Assembly (NCBI GenBank): GCA_016717115.1
Contig: JADKGE010000009.1
Span: forward strand, 1 to 64,000
Reading direction: 5' to 3'
DNA: 64,000 nt
DNA from: Actinomycetota bacterium
Lineage (GTDB): Bacteria; Actinomycetota; Actinomycetes; S36-B12
Of the stretch, positions 35,806 to 43,792 are shown one piece after another (the stretch's first letter is position 1; every line of letters starts with the position of its first letter). The position numbers and the translations under genes are program-made. The notes under the pieces were generated by a model. The model was not told the DNA's origin, did not search any database, and saw nothing but the letters and a program-made list of their open reading frames with translations.

Positions 35806-35851
35806 GACCTCAGGGCGGGCGCGGCGATCGCTCTCGTGATGGAATGACTCC

Positions 35852-36118
35852 GTGACCTGGTTGTTCGTGGTGCTCGCTATCGCGGTGCTGGCGTTCGCCT
35901 TCCTCGCCGCCCTTGGCTTCCTGGGCGAGCTCCCGGCTGCCGAACCCGACCTCAAGCCCGACACCCTCGACGGCGAACCGGCCTTCGACGTCGTGGTGCG
36001 CGGTTACCGCATGGACGAGGTCGACGAGCAGATCGCCTCGCTCCAGACGGAGATCGATCACCTGCGCCGGCAGGGTGCCCCCGTCGCCTCGGACGTGGAG
36101 CCGGATACCGCGAGCTAG
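35852..36118 (+). CDS. small DivIVA-domain membrane-anchored protein
   Basis: 88 aa. An N-terminal transmembrane helix (FVVLAIAVLAFAFLAALGFL) is followed by an acidic linker and FDVVVRGYRMDEVDEQIASL, the DivIVA N-terminal motif (f....RGYd..eVd.fl) with a short coiled coil. It may mark curved or polar membrane or link septal/polar machinery; Rv1209 is a similar small protein in the same context. GTG 35852 follows TGGAAT by 6 bp, a weak match to the leaderless pattern seen elsewhere here. Confidence 0.75.
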   Translation: MTWLFVVLAIAVLAFAFLAALGFLGELPAAEPDLKPDTLDGEPAFDVVVRGYRMDEVDEQIASLQTEIDHLRRQGAPVASDVEPDTAS

Positions 36119-36191
36119 GGGTAGGCCGCCTCGGCTGGCCGGTGGCCGCGCTGAGCACGGCCCCGCCGACCGCACCCGTGGGACGCTCGGC

Positions 36192-36210
36192 GATAATGGG
36201 CGCACGCCCA
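36192..36210 (+). promoter_or_regulatory. candidate -10 and leader hairpin of the DUF3117 gene
   Basis: GATAAT at 36192-36197 is the closest TATAAT match nearby. TGGGCG-CA-CGCCCA overlaps its last base and could form a small hairpin in the 5' leader. The 146-bp gap before the DUF3117 start holds no other recognisable element. Confidence 0.3.
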
Positions 36211-36264
36211 CGACCGCTGTGGGCGCTTCTATGACCGATCGTGCAATGACGGAAGGGGACGCAC

Positions 36265-36432
36265 ATGGCCGCGATGAAGCCGCGGACGGGCGATGGCCCG
36301 CTCGAGGTGACCAAAGAGGGGCGTGGCTACGTCATGCGCGTGCCTTTGGAGGGCGGCGGGCGTCTGGTCGTCGAGCTCAACGGCGACGAGGCCAAGGATC
36401 TTGGCGAGAAGCTGCTGGTGCTCTTCGCCTGA
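36265..36432 (+). CDS. DUF3117 family small protein
   Basis: 55 aa: starts MAAMKPRTGDGPLEVTKEGR, then GYVMRVPLEGGGRLVVELN, and ends DLGEKLLVLFA. This is the highly conserved actinobacterial DUF3117 protein (Rv1211 position), a short beta-rich polypeptide without known function. ATG 36265 follows GGAAGGGGA with suitable spacing. A strong intrinsic terminator lies 38 bp after the stop, so the gene forms its own transcription unit. Confidence 0.9.
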   Translation: MAAMKPRTGDGPLEVTKEGRGYVMRVPLEGGGRLVVELNGDEAKDLGEKLLVLFA

Positions 36433-36469
36433 GCGAGCCGCTCATCGGAACGTGGAACCACTTAACGTG

Positions 36470-36506
36470 AACGACCCCGCATCCTCGACGAGGGTGCGGG
36501 GTCGTT
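36470..36506 (+). terminator. intrinsic terminator after DUF3117 gene
   Basis: AACGACCCCGCA pairs with TGCGGGGTCGTT (12 bp), and the interior CCTCG-A-CGAGG continues the stem to ~17 bp. CCTTGTCC follows. It can also serve the convergent O-methyltransferase gene that ends 14 bp away. Confidence 0.85.
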
Positions 36507-36519
36507 CCTTGTCCGTCGG

Positions 36520-37212
36520 CTAGCTGCGGTCGCGCAGCGAGGCCACCAGCAGGCCGTCGCCGATGGTCAGCAGCGCCGGCAGCCAGTCGTCGTCGTCCTT
36601 GACCGTCGTGGTCACGTCGCGCAGGGCGACGGTCTCGGCGTCGCGCTCGCCCGGGTCGGCGAGGCGGCCGCTCCACAGGATGTTGTCGAAGATGGCCAGT
36701 CCGCCGACCCGCAGCAGGCGCTTGGCCTGCGTCAGGATCGCCGGGTACTCCGTCTTGTCGCCGTCGACGAACACGATGTCGTACGCCGCGTCGGACAGGC
36801 GGGGCAGGACGTCGAGCGCCCGTCCGGCGATGAGCCGGGTGTGCACGTGGTCGTAGCCCAGCGCGGTGAAGGTGTCCCGGGCCACGCGCTGGTTCTCCGC
36901 CTCGACGTCGATGCTGGTCAGCACGCCGGCCGACGTCATGCCGGAGAGCAGGGCCGCCCCCGACACGCCGGCGCCGGTACCGACCTCGACCACCGCCTGG
37001 GCGTTGACCGAAGCCGCGAGCAGCCGCAGCAGCGCGGCCGAGGGCCGGCTGACCGGAGTGCACCCGAGCTCGGCCGCACGGGCTCGCGCCTCGCGGATGA
37101 TTTCGGAGTCGTCTTCCCAACCGTCGACGTACGCCCACGACAAACGCGTGGGGACATCCGGTTCCAGGGGGGTTCTGCTGGCGATGATGCACCTCCGAGT
37201 GCGATGGGACAC
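36520..37212 (-). CDS. SAM-dependent O-methyltransferase (Rv1220c-like)
   Basis: 230 aa class I methyltransferase. SAM motif I is VVEVGTGAGVSGAALLSGM (~75-93), followed by the acidic ribose-binding strand LTSIDVEAENQ, then DIVFVDGDKTEYPAILTQAK and FDNILWSGRLADPGERDAET typical of catechol/caffeoyl-CoA-type O-methyltransferases. Substrate unknown. Position upstream of and divergent from htrA matches Rv1220c. The start is uncertain: GTG 37212 is used, but a TTG at 37143 nearer the conserved region is possible. The usual sigE and rseA genes between this gene and htrA are absent. Confidence 0.85.
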   Translation of the reverse strand: MSHRTRRCIIASRTPLEPDVPTRLSWAYVDGWEDDSEIIREARARAAELGCTPVSRPSAALLRLLAASVNAQAVVEVGTGAGVSGAALLSGMTSAGVLTSIDVEAENQRVARDTFTALGYDHVHTRLIAGRALDVLPRLSDAAYDIVFVDGDKTEYPAILTQAKRLLRVGGLAIFDNILWSGRLADPGERDAETVALRDVTTTVKDDDDWLPALLTIGDGLLVASLRDRS

Positions 37213-37331
37213 CGGTCGGTCCCCCGACCGTCGGCGTTCACGGGCAGCCTAGCCTGATCTACGGTAGGGGGGTGGGGGTCATTCGACCCTCAATGCGACG
37301 ATCCCCCCTGTGCCGTGCCCCGGAGGCCCCG

Positions 37332-38585
37332 ATGTCTGACCCGATCCCTCCGTTCGGCGTGCCGCCCTACCCGCCGGGCCCGGTGCCACCCGCTGGCGAC
37401 TTCCCGAGCCCTGCCGCTCCGGTGCCCGCCCCGCCGGTCGTCCCGCCCACCGCCAGCACCCCGCCGGTCGCCGTGAGGCGTCGTGGTCCCGGGGTGCTCG
37501 GCACCGTGCTCATCGCGGCACTCGTGGCCGCCGTCGTCGGCGGCTTCGCCGGACTCGCCGGATACGTGGTCGGCCGCGGAATCGACGACGGCCGGTCGGC
37601 CTCGACCACGACGGGCACTCCCGTCGTCATCCCCCAGAGCAACGCCGGCGGAACCTCGCCTGTCGCCAACGGATCCATCGCCGACATCGCCGCCACGACC
37701 CTTCCGGCCGTCGTGTCGATCCTCGCGGAGGGATCCACCCAGTCGGGGAGCGGATCCGGGTTCATCGTGCGGCCCAACGGCTACATCCTCACCAACAACC
37801 ATGTGGTGGACCTCGTCGTCGACGGTGGCGACCTCACGGTCGTGTTCAACGACGGCTCACGAGCCAAGGGCAAGGTGGTGGGCACCAGCGCGTCGTACGA
37901 CCTCGCGGTGGTCAAGGTCGACCGCTCCAACCTGCCCACGGTGACCCTCGGCAACTCCTCCAGCGTCCACGTCGGCGACACTGCCATCGCCATCGGCGCA
38001 CCGCTCGGGCTCGACGGCACGGTCACCTCGGGGATCATCAGCGCCCTCGATCGACCGGTCACGGCGGGTGATGCGGCCACCGAGGACCCGTCGTTCATCA
38101 ATGCGATCCAGACCGACGCGGCGATCAACCCCGGCAACTCCGGAGGCCCGCTGCTCGACGGGTCGGGCACGGTGATCGGCGTGAACTCGGCGATCGCGTC
38201 CCTTGCGGCCGGACTGACGGGGGAGGCGGGAAACATCGGCCTGGGCTTCGCCATCCCGATCAACTCGGCCAAGCGCATCGCCGAGGAGCTCATCGCGACG
38301 GGGACGTCGCGCACGCCGCGCATCGGGGTCAACCTCGACACCAGCTACACCGACGCGGGCGCCAAGATCAAGGACGTCACGGCCGGCAGCCCCGCCGAGG
38401 ACGCTGGCCTGCGGTCGGGCGACGTCATCGTCACCGTTGAGGGCCGCAGCATCGACGACGCCACGGAACTGGTGGTCGAGATCCGCAACCACGCACCCGG
38501 TGACACGATCGCGATCGGGTACACGCGCGGCGGCCAGGATCGCACCGCCAGCCTGGTCCTCGGCGACGACAGCGCGACGAACTAG
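37332..38585 (+). CDS. htrA: HtrA/DegP-like membrane-anchored serine protease with PDZ domain
   Basis: 417 aa. A Pro-rich cytoplasmic N-terminus (GVPPYPPGPVPPAGDF) precedes one transmembrane helix (VLGTVLIAALVAAVVGGFAG). The trypsin-like domain shows His in ILTNNHVVD, Asp in SYDLAVVKVD and Ser in NPGNSGGPLL; a C-terminal PDZ domain follows (VTAGSPAEDAGLRSGDVIVT). It degrades or refolds misfolded envelope proteins. ATG 37332 has GGAGG 5 bp upstream; the frame is open from 37272 but without homology. tatB follows 16 bp downstream as in mycobacteria. Confidence 0.94.
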   Translation: MSDPIPPFGVPPYPPGPVPPAGDFPSPAAPVPAPPVVPPTASTPPVAVRRRGPGVLGTVLIAALVAAVVGGFAGLAGYVVGRGIDDGRSASTTTGTPVVIPQSNAGGTSPVANGSIADIAATTLPAVVSILAEGSTQSGSGSGFIVRPNGYILTNNHVVDLVVDGGDLTVVFNDGSRAKGKVVGTSASYDLAVVKVDRSNLPTVTLGNSSSVHVGDTAIAIGAPLGLDGTVTSGIISALDRPVTAGDAATEDPSFINAIQTDAAINPGNSGGPLLDGSGTVIGVNSAIASLAAGLTGEAGNIGLGFAIPINSAKRIAEELIATGTSRTPRIGVNLDTSYTDAGAKIKDVTAGSPAEDAGLRSGDVIVTVEGRSIDDATELVVEIRNHAPGDTIAIGYTRGGQDRTASLVLGDDSATN

Positions 38586-38601
38586 CCGGGAAGGGCGGGG
38601 C

Positions 38602-38931
38602 ATGTTCGACATCGGCATCGGCGAGATCCTCCTCGTCGCCATCGTCGGGCTGCTCATCTTCGGTCCCGAGCGACTGCCCCGCGCCGCGGCGGACGCCGCG
38701 AAGTGGCTCAATCAGCTGCGCTCGATGGCGAGCGGGGCGCGCAAGGACCTGGCCGATTCGGCGGGTATCGACCTCACGGAGACCGTCGACACCGTGAAGT
38801 CGCTGCAGGAGTTCCATCCCCGGCGACTGGCGGCCGGCTTCCTCAAGGACGACCCGGCGGACGAGGCACCGAAGGGGGCAGTCGAGAAGCCGGCGGCGCC
38901 CCGCCCGGCCTTCGACCCGGACGCGACCTGA
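38602..38931 (+). CDS. tatB: twin-arginine translocase component TatB
   Basis: 109 aa. MFDIGIGEILLVAIVGLLIF then GPERLPRAAADAAKWLNQLR is the TatA/B fold: a short membrane helix, the FGPERLP hinge and an amphipathic helix. The extended C-terminus and htrA linkage indicate TatB (Rv1224 position) rather than TatA. It recruits folded Tat substrates to TatC. ATG 38602 has GGGCGGGG upstream. The last 11 codons and the stop lie in a 35-bp sequence that is repeated immediately downstream (38945-38979). Confidence 0.92.
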   Translation: MFDIGIGEILLVAIVGLLIFGPERLPRAAADAAKWLNQLRSMASGARKDLADSAGIDLTETVDTVKSLQEFHPRRLAAGFLKDDPADEAPKGAVEKPAAPRPAFDPDAT

Positions 38932-38979
38932 GGGTCGCGCGGCTGGCCTTCGACCCGGACGCGACCTGAGGGTCGCGCG
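38907..38979 (+). repeat. 38-bp tandem duplication of the tatB 3' end and its terminator-like hairpin
   Basis: A 35-bp sequence beginning GGCCTTCGACCCGG occurs at 38907-38941 and again at 38945-38979. Each copy contains the hairpin CGCGACC-TGAG-GGTCGCG (38922-38939 and 38960-38977). In the first copy the loop TGA is the tatB stop codon. Two identical terminator-like hairpins in tandem result. Confidence 0.85.
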
Positions 38980-39003
38980 CGTCACCGTGCCGACGGCGGG
39001 AGG

Positions 39004-39657
39004 TCAGCCCGCGGAGGCGCGTTCGAAGACCAGGTGGGCGACGTGTCCGGAGGACGACACCTCGGTGCAGGCGTAGCCGTCGAGGAGGCGTGGGTCTGCC
39101 CCCAGGAGCCGCTCGCCCGAACCCAGGAGGACGGGAACGACGGCCAGGTGGAGGTGGTCGACGATCCCGGCGACGAGGAACTCGCGCACGGTCGTGGCTC
39201 CTCCTCCGATGCGGATGTCGAGATCCCCCGCGGCGGCCCGCGCCCGTTCCAGAGCCTCCAGGACCCCGTCAGTCACGAAGGTGAACGTGGTCCCGCCGGC
39301 CATCTCCAGTGGAGGACGCGGATGGTGCGTCAAGACGAAGACCGGGTGATGGTAGGGCGGCTCGGGCCCCCACCATCCGGTCCAGGACTCGTCGGGCCAG
39401 TCACCGCGAACGGAACCGAACATGTTGCGCCCCATGATCGTGGCGCCGATGCCCTCCACTCCGCGCTCGAGGAACTCCTGGTCGATGCCGTCACTGCCAC
39501 CGGACTCGCCGATCATCGCGCGGCCGAACGCGGTGTCGAACACCCATTCGTGGAGCCGCTCGCCCCCGACGCCGAGTGGTGCGGTGCTCGTCTGGTCCGG
39601 ACCCGCGACGAAGCCGTCGAGCGACATCGCGAGGTTGTGCACGCGGACCCGGCTCAT
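39004..39657 (-). CDS. RibD C-terminal/dihydrofolate-reductase-like protein
   Basis: 217 aa. Starts RVRVHNLAMSLDGFVAGPDQ, a typical bifunctional deaminase-reductase C-terminal start, followed by TIMGRNMFGSVRGDWPDESW and FVLTHHPRPPLEM, then DIRIGGGATTVREFLVAGIV with the dinucleotide-binding GGG. Members reduce pyrimidine or pteridine-like substrates with NADPH, but these stand-alone actinobacterial versions are uncharacterised. ATG 39657 overlaps the stop of mrp (ATGA). The frame is open upstream to 40149 through mrp without homology. Confidence 0.88.
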   Translation of the reverse strand: MSRVRVHNLAMSLDGFVAGPDQTSTAPLGVGGERLHEWVFDTAFGRAMIGESGGSDGIDQEFLERGVEGIGATIMGRNMFGSVRGDWPDESWTGWWGPEPPYHHPVFVLTHHPRPPLEMAGGTTFTFVTDGVLEALERARAAAGDLDIRIGGGATTVREFLVAGIVDHLHLAVVPVLLGSGERLLGADPRLLDGYACTEVSSSGHVAHLVFERASAG

Positions 39658-40796
39658 GCGCGACCCGCTGGCGTGATGCCGAGCGAGAGCCCCGCCAGGC
39701 CGCGCGGCCGCCGGCCGAGGGTCTCGGCGATCCTCTGCAGGGCGATCGACGCGGGTGCATCCGGCTGGCTGAGCACCAGGGGCGCTCCTGAGTCGCCGCC
39801 CTCGCGCAGCGCCACGTCGAAGGGGATCTGGCCCAGCAGTGGCACGTCGGTGCCGAGCAGGGCGGAGATCGTCTCCGCCACGATCGCCCCGCCGCCCATG
39901 CCGAACAGGTCGATCGGCTCGCCGCAGTGCGGGCAGGGGAAGGAACTCATGTTCTCCACGACGCCAGCAACCTTCTGGTGGGTCTGCTCGGCCAGGGTGC
40001 CGGCGCGGACGGCGACATCGGCCGCCGCGGGCTGAGGTGTCGTGACGACGACGATCTCGGCATTGGGCAGCAGTTGGGCGGTCGAGATGGCGACGTCGCC
40101 CGTGCCCGGAGGGAGGTCGAGGAGCAGGATGTCGAGGTCTCCCCACCACACGTCGGCCAGGAACTGCTGAAGGGCGCGATGGAGCATCGGACCGCGGAAG
40201 GCGACCGGCTGGGAGACACCGCCGGGCTTGAAGGGCAGCATCGAGATGACCCGGACGCCATAGGCCTGCGGCGGCATGATCATCCCCTCCACCATGGTGG
40301 GCGGGTCGTAGGCGCCGAGCATGCGCGGGATCGAGTGCCCGTAGACGTCGGCGTCGACGAGCCCCACGGTCAGGCCCATCTGTGCCATGGCCACGGCGAG
40401 GTTGGCGGTGACCGAGGACTTGCCGACGCCGCCCTTTCCGGAGGCGATGGCGTAGACGCGAGTGAGGGATCCGGGCTGGGCGAACGGGATCTCCCGCTCG
40501 TCATGCCCGCGCAGGGTGGTGCGAAGTGCAGCGCGCTGCTCGTCGCTCATCACGTCGAGGTCAACGGAGACCGACGTGACGCCGGGCACCGCCTGCACGG
40601 CCTCGGTCACGCGATCGGTGATGGCCCCGCGCATCGGGCAGCCGGAGACGGTCAGGTAGATGGCGACCGCCACGGCGCCGTCATCGAAGGCGTCGACCGA
40701 CTTGACCATGCCGAGATCGGTGACGGGCCGGTTGATCTCCGGGTCGTTGACCGTGGCCAGTGCAGCGTTGATGGCATCGAGCGAGGGAGCGGGCAT
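39654..40796 (-). CDS. mrp: Mrp/NBP35-family Fe-S cluster carrier ATPase
   Basis: 380 aa. An N-terminal MIP18-like (DUF59) domain (INAALATVNDPEINRPVTDL) is followed by a P-loop ATPase with the deviant Walker A ASGKGGVGKSSVTANLAVAM, DADVYGHSIPRMLG and LPPGTGDVAISTAQLLPNAE. CPHCG (in SSFPCPHCGEPIDLFG) supplies the cysteine pair for bridging an Fe-S cluster at the dimer interface. It carries Fe-S clusters to target apoproteins. ATG 40796. In the same order (mrp - DUF1003 - CBS/MgtE_N) as in Rv1229c-Rv1232c, though here a RibD-like gene is coupled to its 3' end. Confidence 0.94.
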   Translation of the reverse strand: MPAPSLDAINAALATVNDPEINRPVTDLGMVKSVDAFDDGAVAVAIYLTVSGCPMRGAITDRVTEAVQAVPGVTSVSVDLDVMSDEQRAALRTTLRGHDEREIPFAQPGSLTRVYAIASGKGGVGKSSVTANLAVAMAQMGLTVGLVDADVYGHSIPRMLGAYDPPTMVEGMIMPPQAYGVRVISMLPFKPGGVSQPVAFRGPMLHRALQQFLADVWWGDLDILLLDLPPGTGDVAISTAQLLPNAEIVVVTTPQPAAADVAVRAGTLAEQTHQKVAGVVENMSSFPCPHCGEPIDLFGMGGGAIVAETISALLGTDVPLLGQIPFDVALREGGDSGAPLVLSQPDAPASIALQRIAETLGRRPRGLAGLSLGITPAGRA

Positions 40797-40805
40797 GCCC
40801 CGATG

Positions 40806-41513
40806 CTATTCGCCTGAGTCGATGTCCTCGGACGGGCGCTCGTACTTCCGCTCGACCTTGGCCAGGGCCTTGGTATGCGCCTTCGCCTGGACCTTGGCCT
40901 GCTCCTCCATGGCCTTCGCCTGAATGCGGGCCTGCTCCTCGAGGGCCTTCGCCTGGATGCGGGCCTGCTCCTCGAGGGCCTTGGCCTGCGACTTCGCCTG
41001 TGCCTTCGCCTGGGCCTTGGCCCGCTCGTCCAGCGCCGTGATGAGGTCGTCGACCTGGTCGCGCAGCTCGCTGCGCACGTAGTCGCGGGTCGCCATGTCG
41101 CCGAGCGCGATGCGCAGTGCCGCGATCTCGCGGGCCAGGTAGTCGCTGTCCGCCAGCAGGCGCTCGGTGCGCAGGCGGTCCTCCTGGAACTGCACGCGAT
41201 CGCGATCGGCCTGGCGGTTCTGGGCGAGCAGGATCAGCGGCGCGGCGTAGCTGGCCTGCAGCGACAGGAGCAGGGTCAGGAAGATGAAGGGGAAGGTGTC
41301 GGGGGCGACGTCCGGCGGCAGGAGGACGTTGAGCAGCACCCAGAACAGGATGAAGCCGGTCATCCAGGCGATGAATGCCCAGGACCCGATGTGGCGGGCG
41401 ACGCTCTCCGAGATCGCCCCGAAGCGCTCGCTGTCCACCGTCGGGCGCAGGGAGAGGCCGCGCTCGAGCGGCTGGTCCATCCCGCCCTTGCGGCGGGGCC
41501 GGTCAGTCGCCAT
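40806..41513 (-). CDS. DUF1003 membrane protein with hendecad-repeat C-terminal tail
   Basis: 235 aa. The DUF1003 core has two membrane helices (GSWAFIAWMTGFILFWVLLN and FPFIFLTLLLSLQASYAAPL) and QNRQADRDRVQFQEDRLRTE. The C-terminal third is almost pure Ala/Lys/Gln/Glu and contains three 11-residue units (QAKALEEQARI, QAKALEEQARI, QAKAMEEQAKV) preceded by AKAQAKAQAK. An 11-residue period predicts a long, nearly straight hendecad coiled coil extending from the membrane. Its first 11 bp overlap the 3' end of the upstream MgtE_N/CBS gene, so the two are translationally linked and may act together. Confidence 0.88.
   Translation of the reverse strand: MATDRPRRKGGMDQPLERGLSLRPTVDSERFGAISESVARHIGSWAFIAWMTGFILFWVLLNVLLPPDVAPDTFPFIFLTLLLSLQASYAAPLILLAQNRQADRDRVQFQEDRLRTERLLADSDYLAREIAALRIALGDMATRDYVRSELRDQVDDLITALDERAKAQAKAQAKSQAKALEEQARIQAKALEEQARIQAKAMEEQAKVQAKAHTKALAKVERKYERPSEDIDSGE
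40878..41000 (-). repeat. 33-bp in-frame tandem repeats encoding the coiled-coil tail
   Basis: 33-bp units at 40911-40943 and 40944-40976 differ by one base and encode QAKALEEQARI; partial, more diverged units flank them. The region is prone to slippage, so copy number may vary between strains. Confidence 0.8.
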
Positions 41514-42774
41514 TGCCCACGCCCCCGATCAGTTCGTCGTCATCGTCACGCCAGTCCTCGGGCAGCATGTGGTCGATGACGTCGTCGACGGTGACCGCCC
41601 CGAGGAGATGGTTGTTCTCGTCGACGACGGGCAGGGCGACGAGGTTGTAGGCGGCGAAGTGGCGAGTGATGATGTCGAGCGGGGCGTCGGGGCCCACAGG
41701 GACGAGATTGGTGTCGACCAACGACGCCACAAGGGTCCCGGGCGGCTCTCGAAGGAGTTGCTGGAAGTGGCAGGTGCCCAGGTACCGGCCGGTGGGGGTC
41801 TCGGTGGGGGATCGGGTCACGTAGACCTGCGACGCGAGCGCGGGCGACAGGTCGGGGTTGCGGATCTGGGCGAGCGCGTCGGCGACCGTGGCATCGGGCG
41901 CGAGCACGATCGGCTCCGTGGTCATCATCCCGCCGGCGGACAGCTCGTCATAGGTGAGCAGGCGGCGGATGTCCTCGGCGTCCTCGGGCTCCATCCGCTG
42001 CAGGAGGTCGGCGGCCTGCTCCGGCGGCAGCTCGGAGATGAGGTCGGCGGCGTCGTCGGGATCCATCTCCTCGAGCACGTCGGCGGCCCGCTCGGCCTCG
42101 AGCTGCTGGACGATCTCGACCCGGTCGTCCTCGGGCAGCTCCTCGAGCACGTCGGCGAGCTGCTCGTCGTCGAGGCCACGGGCGACCTCCATCCGGCGCT
42201 TCGGCGAGAGGTCATGGATGATGTCGGCCACGTCGGCAGGGCGCATGGTGTCGAGGCGGGCGAGCAGCTGCTCGACCGGCTGGTCGGCCGCCGGCAGCGA
42301 CAGGCCGCGGACGTCGTCCCAGTCGACGATGAGCGAGTCACCGTGACGACGCAGACCGCGGCCCGGCTTGCGCACGTAGAGCTGGGTGACGAACCAGTCG
42401 CGCGTGCGGGACTGCTCCACCGCGACGTCGAGGATCGACACGTGCTGGTCGCTGTCGACGAGCTCGACGGTGCGGTCGAGGAGTTCGGCGGTGACGAGGG
42501 TCTCGTTGCCGCGCTGCTCGAACCGGCGAAGGTTGAGGGTGCCGGTGACGATGACCTGGCCGGCGTCGATGGCGGTCACCTTGGTCATCGGGACGAAGAT
42601 GCGCCGACGCGGCTGCACCTCGACCACCAGGCCCGTGAGTCGGGGCGGGTTCGTGCCGATGCGGAGCACGACGATGCCGTCGCGTACCTTGCCCAGTTGT
42701 TCGCCGGTCGGGTCGAACACACCGATGCCAGCGAGCCGGGCAAGGAATACTCGGGTTGCAGCGCCGGTCGTCAC
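41503..42774 (-). CDS. MgtE N-terminal-domain/CBS protein without the transport domain
   Basis: 423 aa. Order: PRC-barrel-like N-terminus (VFLARLAGIGVFDPTGEQLG), MgtE_N superhelical domain with repeated 'DDAADLISELPPEQAADLLQ'-type units (~230-285), then paired CBS domains (ILAPD-like, GRYLGTCHFQQLLREP; NLVALPVVDENNHLLGAVTV). The membrane channel of MgtE is missing, so it is a soluble protein, as for Rv1232c. In MgtE the N and CBS domains sense Mg2+, so a magnesium-sensing regulatory role is plausible, perhaps with the overlapping DUF1003 membrane protein. GTG 42774; the divergent EamA transporter starts 37 bp away. Confidence 0.88.
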   Translation of the reverse strand: MTTGAATRVFLARLAGIGVFDPTGEQLGKVRDGIVVLRIGTNPPRLTGLVVEVQPRRRIFVPMTKVTAIDAGQVIVTGTLNLRRFEQRGNETLVTAELLDRTVELVDSDQHVSILDVAVEQSRTRDWFVTQLYVRKPGRGLRRHGDSLIVDWDDVRGLSLPAADQPVEQLLARLDTMRPADVADIIHDLSPKRRMEVARGLDDEQLADVLEELPEDDRVEIVQQLEAERAADVLEEMDPDDAADLISELPPEQAADLLQRMEPEDAEDIRRLLTYDELSAGGMMTTEPIVLAPDATVADALAQIRNPDLSPALASQVYVTRSPTETPTGRYLGTCHFQQLLREPPGTLVASLVDTNLVPVGPDAPLDIITRHFAAYNLVALPVVDENNHLLGAVTVDDVIDHMLPEDWRDDDDELIGGVGNGD

Positions 42775-42811
42775 GTCGAAAGGCTACCGCCGAGAAGGGA
42801 AACACGAGGCA

Positions 42812-43747
42812 ATGGCAGCGCCGTCGGGATCGGGCGCATCACCGGGCGCACTGGCACGGCCGCCCGCCGCCGATCTGGCGTGGCTGGGCATAGCCGTTCT
42901 TTTCATCTCCTCGTCGGGGCCTATCATCGCGGCCACGGTGGCGCCAGCGCTGGCGATCGCGTTCTGGCGCTGCTTCCTCGGCTCGGCCGCCACCTCACTC
43001 GTCGTGATCGCCCGCCACGTCGACGAGGTGCGGCGGATGACGCGCCGGGAGTGGTGGCTCGTCGCCAGCGCGGGCCTGCTGCTCGGCGCGCACTTCGCCA
43101 CCTGGATCCCATCGTTGAGGTTCACCACCGTCGCCTCCTCGACTGCTCTGGTGGCCACGCAGCCCGTATGGGCAGCCCTCATCGCGCGGCAGCGTGGCGC
43201 GCGCATCCCCCGCACTGCGTGGGTGGGCATCACCGTCTCGCTGGTGGGGGTGCTGGTGCTCACGGGCGTCGACATCTCGGTCGATCCGCGCCACCTCATC
43301 GGCGACCTCCTGGCGCTTGCGGGCGCCGTCCTCGCGGCGGCGTACGTGACGGTGGCCGAGAGCGCCCGCCGCACGGTCTCGACGGCGACCATGACCGCGG
43401 GGCTGTATGCATCGGCGGGGATGCTCCTGCTGGTGCTGTGCATCGTCGGCAGGCAGCCGTTGACGGGCTACTCCCTCAACGCGTGGCTCCTCATCATCGC
43501 CCTGACGGCGGGGGCGCAACTCCTCGGGCACACGCTCATCAACAAAGTGCTGGCCACGACGTCGGCCACCGTCGTCTCGCTCGCGATCCTCTTCGAGATG
43601 CCCGGCGCCACGATCATCGCGGCGATCGCGCTGGGCCAGCTACCTCCCTGGGGCCTCATCCCGGCGGTGGTTCTCATGTTCGCCGGCATCGTGATGGTGA
43701 TCCGCGCCGGCTCTCGTGACGTGCCCACCGAGATCTCACCGGTCTGA
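42812..43747 (+). CDS. EamA-family (DMT superfamily) transporter
   Basis: 311 aa with about ten transmembrane helices in two EamA halves (VLFISSSGPIIAATVAPALA; LATTSATVVSLAILFEMPGA). The duplicated helix bundle is typical of drug/metabolite exporters of the DMT superfamily. Substrate cannot be predicted. ATG 42812 has GAAGGGA about 13 bp upstream. The reading frame is open much further upstream over the divergent MgtE_N gene, but that part is not membrane-like. The next gene begins 45 bp downstream with its own promoter. Confidence 0.88.
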   Translation: MAAPSGSGASPGALARPPAADLAWLGIAVLFISSSGPIIAATVAPALAIAFWRCFLGSAATSLVVIARHVDEVRRMTRREWWLVASAGLLLGAHFATWIPSLRFTTVASSTALVATQPVWAALIARQRGARIPRTAWVGITVSLVGVLVLTGVDISVDPRHLIGDLLALAGAVLAAAYVTVAESARRTVSTATMTAGLYASAGMLLLVLCIVGRQPLTGYSLNAWLLIIALTAGAQLLGHTLINKVLATTSATVVSLAILFEMPGATIIAAIALGQLPPWGLIPAVVLMFAGIVMVIRAGSRDVPTEISPV

Positions 43748-43779
43748 CGCATCCGGGAGTGGGGCACCGGTCCCGACAG

Positions 43780-43785
43780 TAGATT
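43780..43785 (+). promoter_or_regulatory. -10 box of leaderless FGGY-kinase operon
   Basis: TAGATT ends 7 bp before GTG 43793. Confidence 0.45.
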
Positions 43786-43792
43786 CAGTCGG

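Noticed and set aside
40869..41030. Possible CRISPR-like or satellite array
   Set aside because: The 33-bp units are contiguous, in frame, and encode an 11-residue coiled-coil repeat; there are no spacers.
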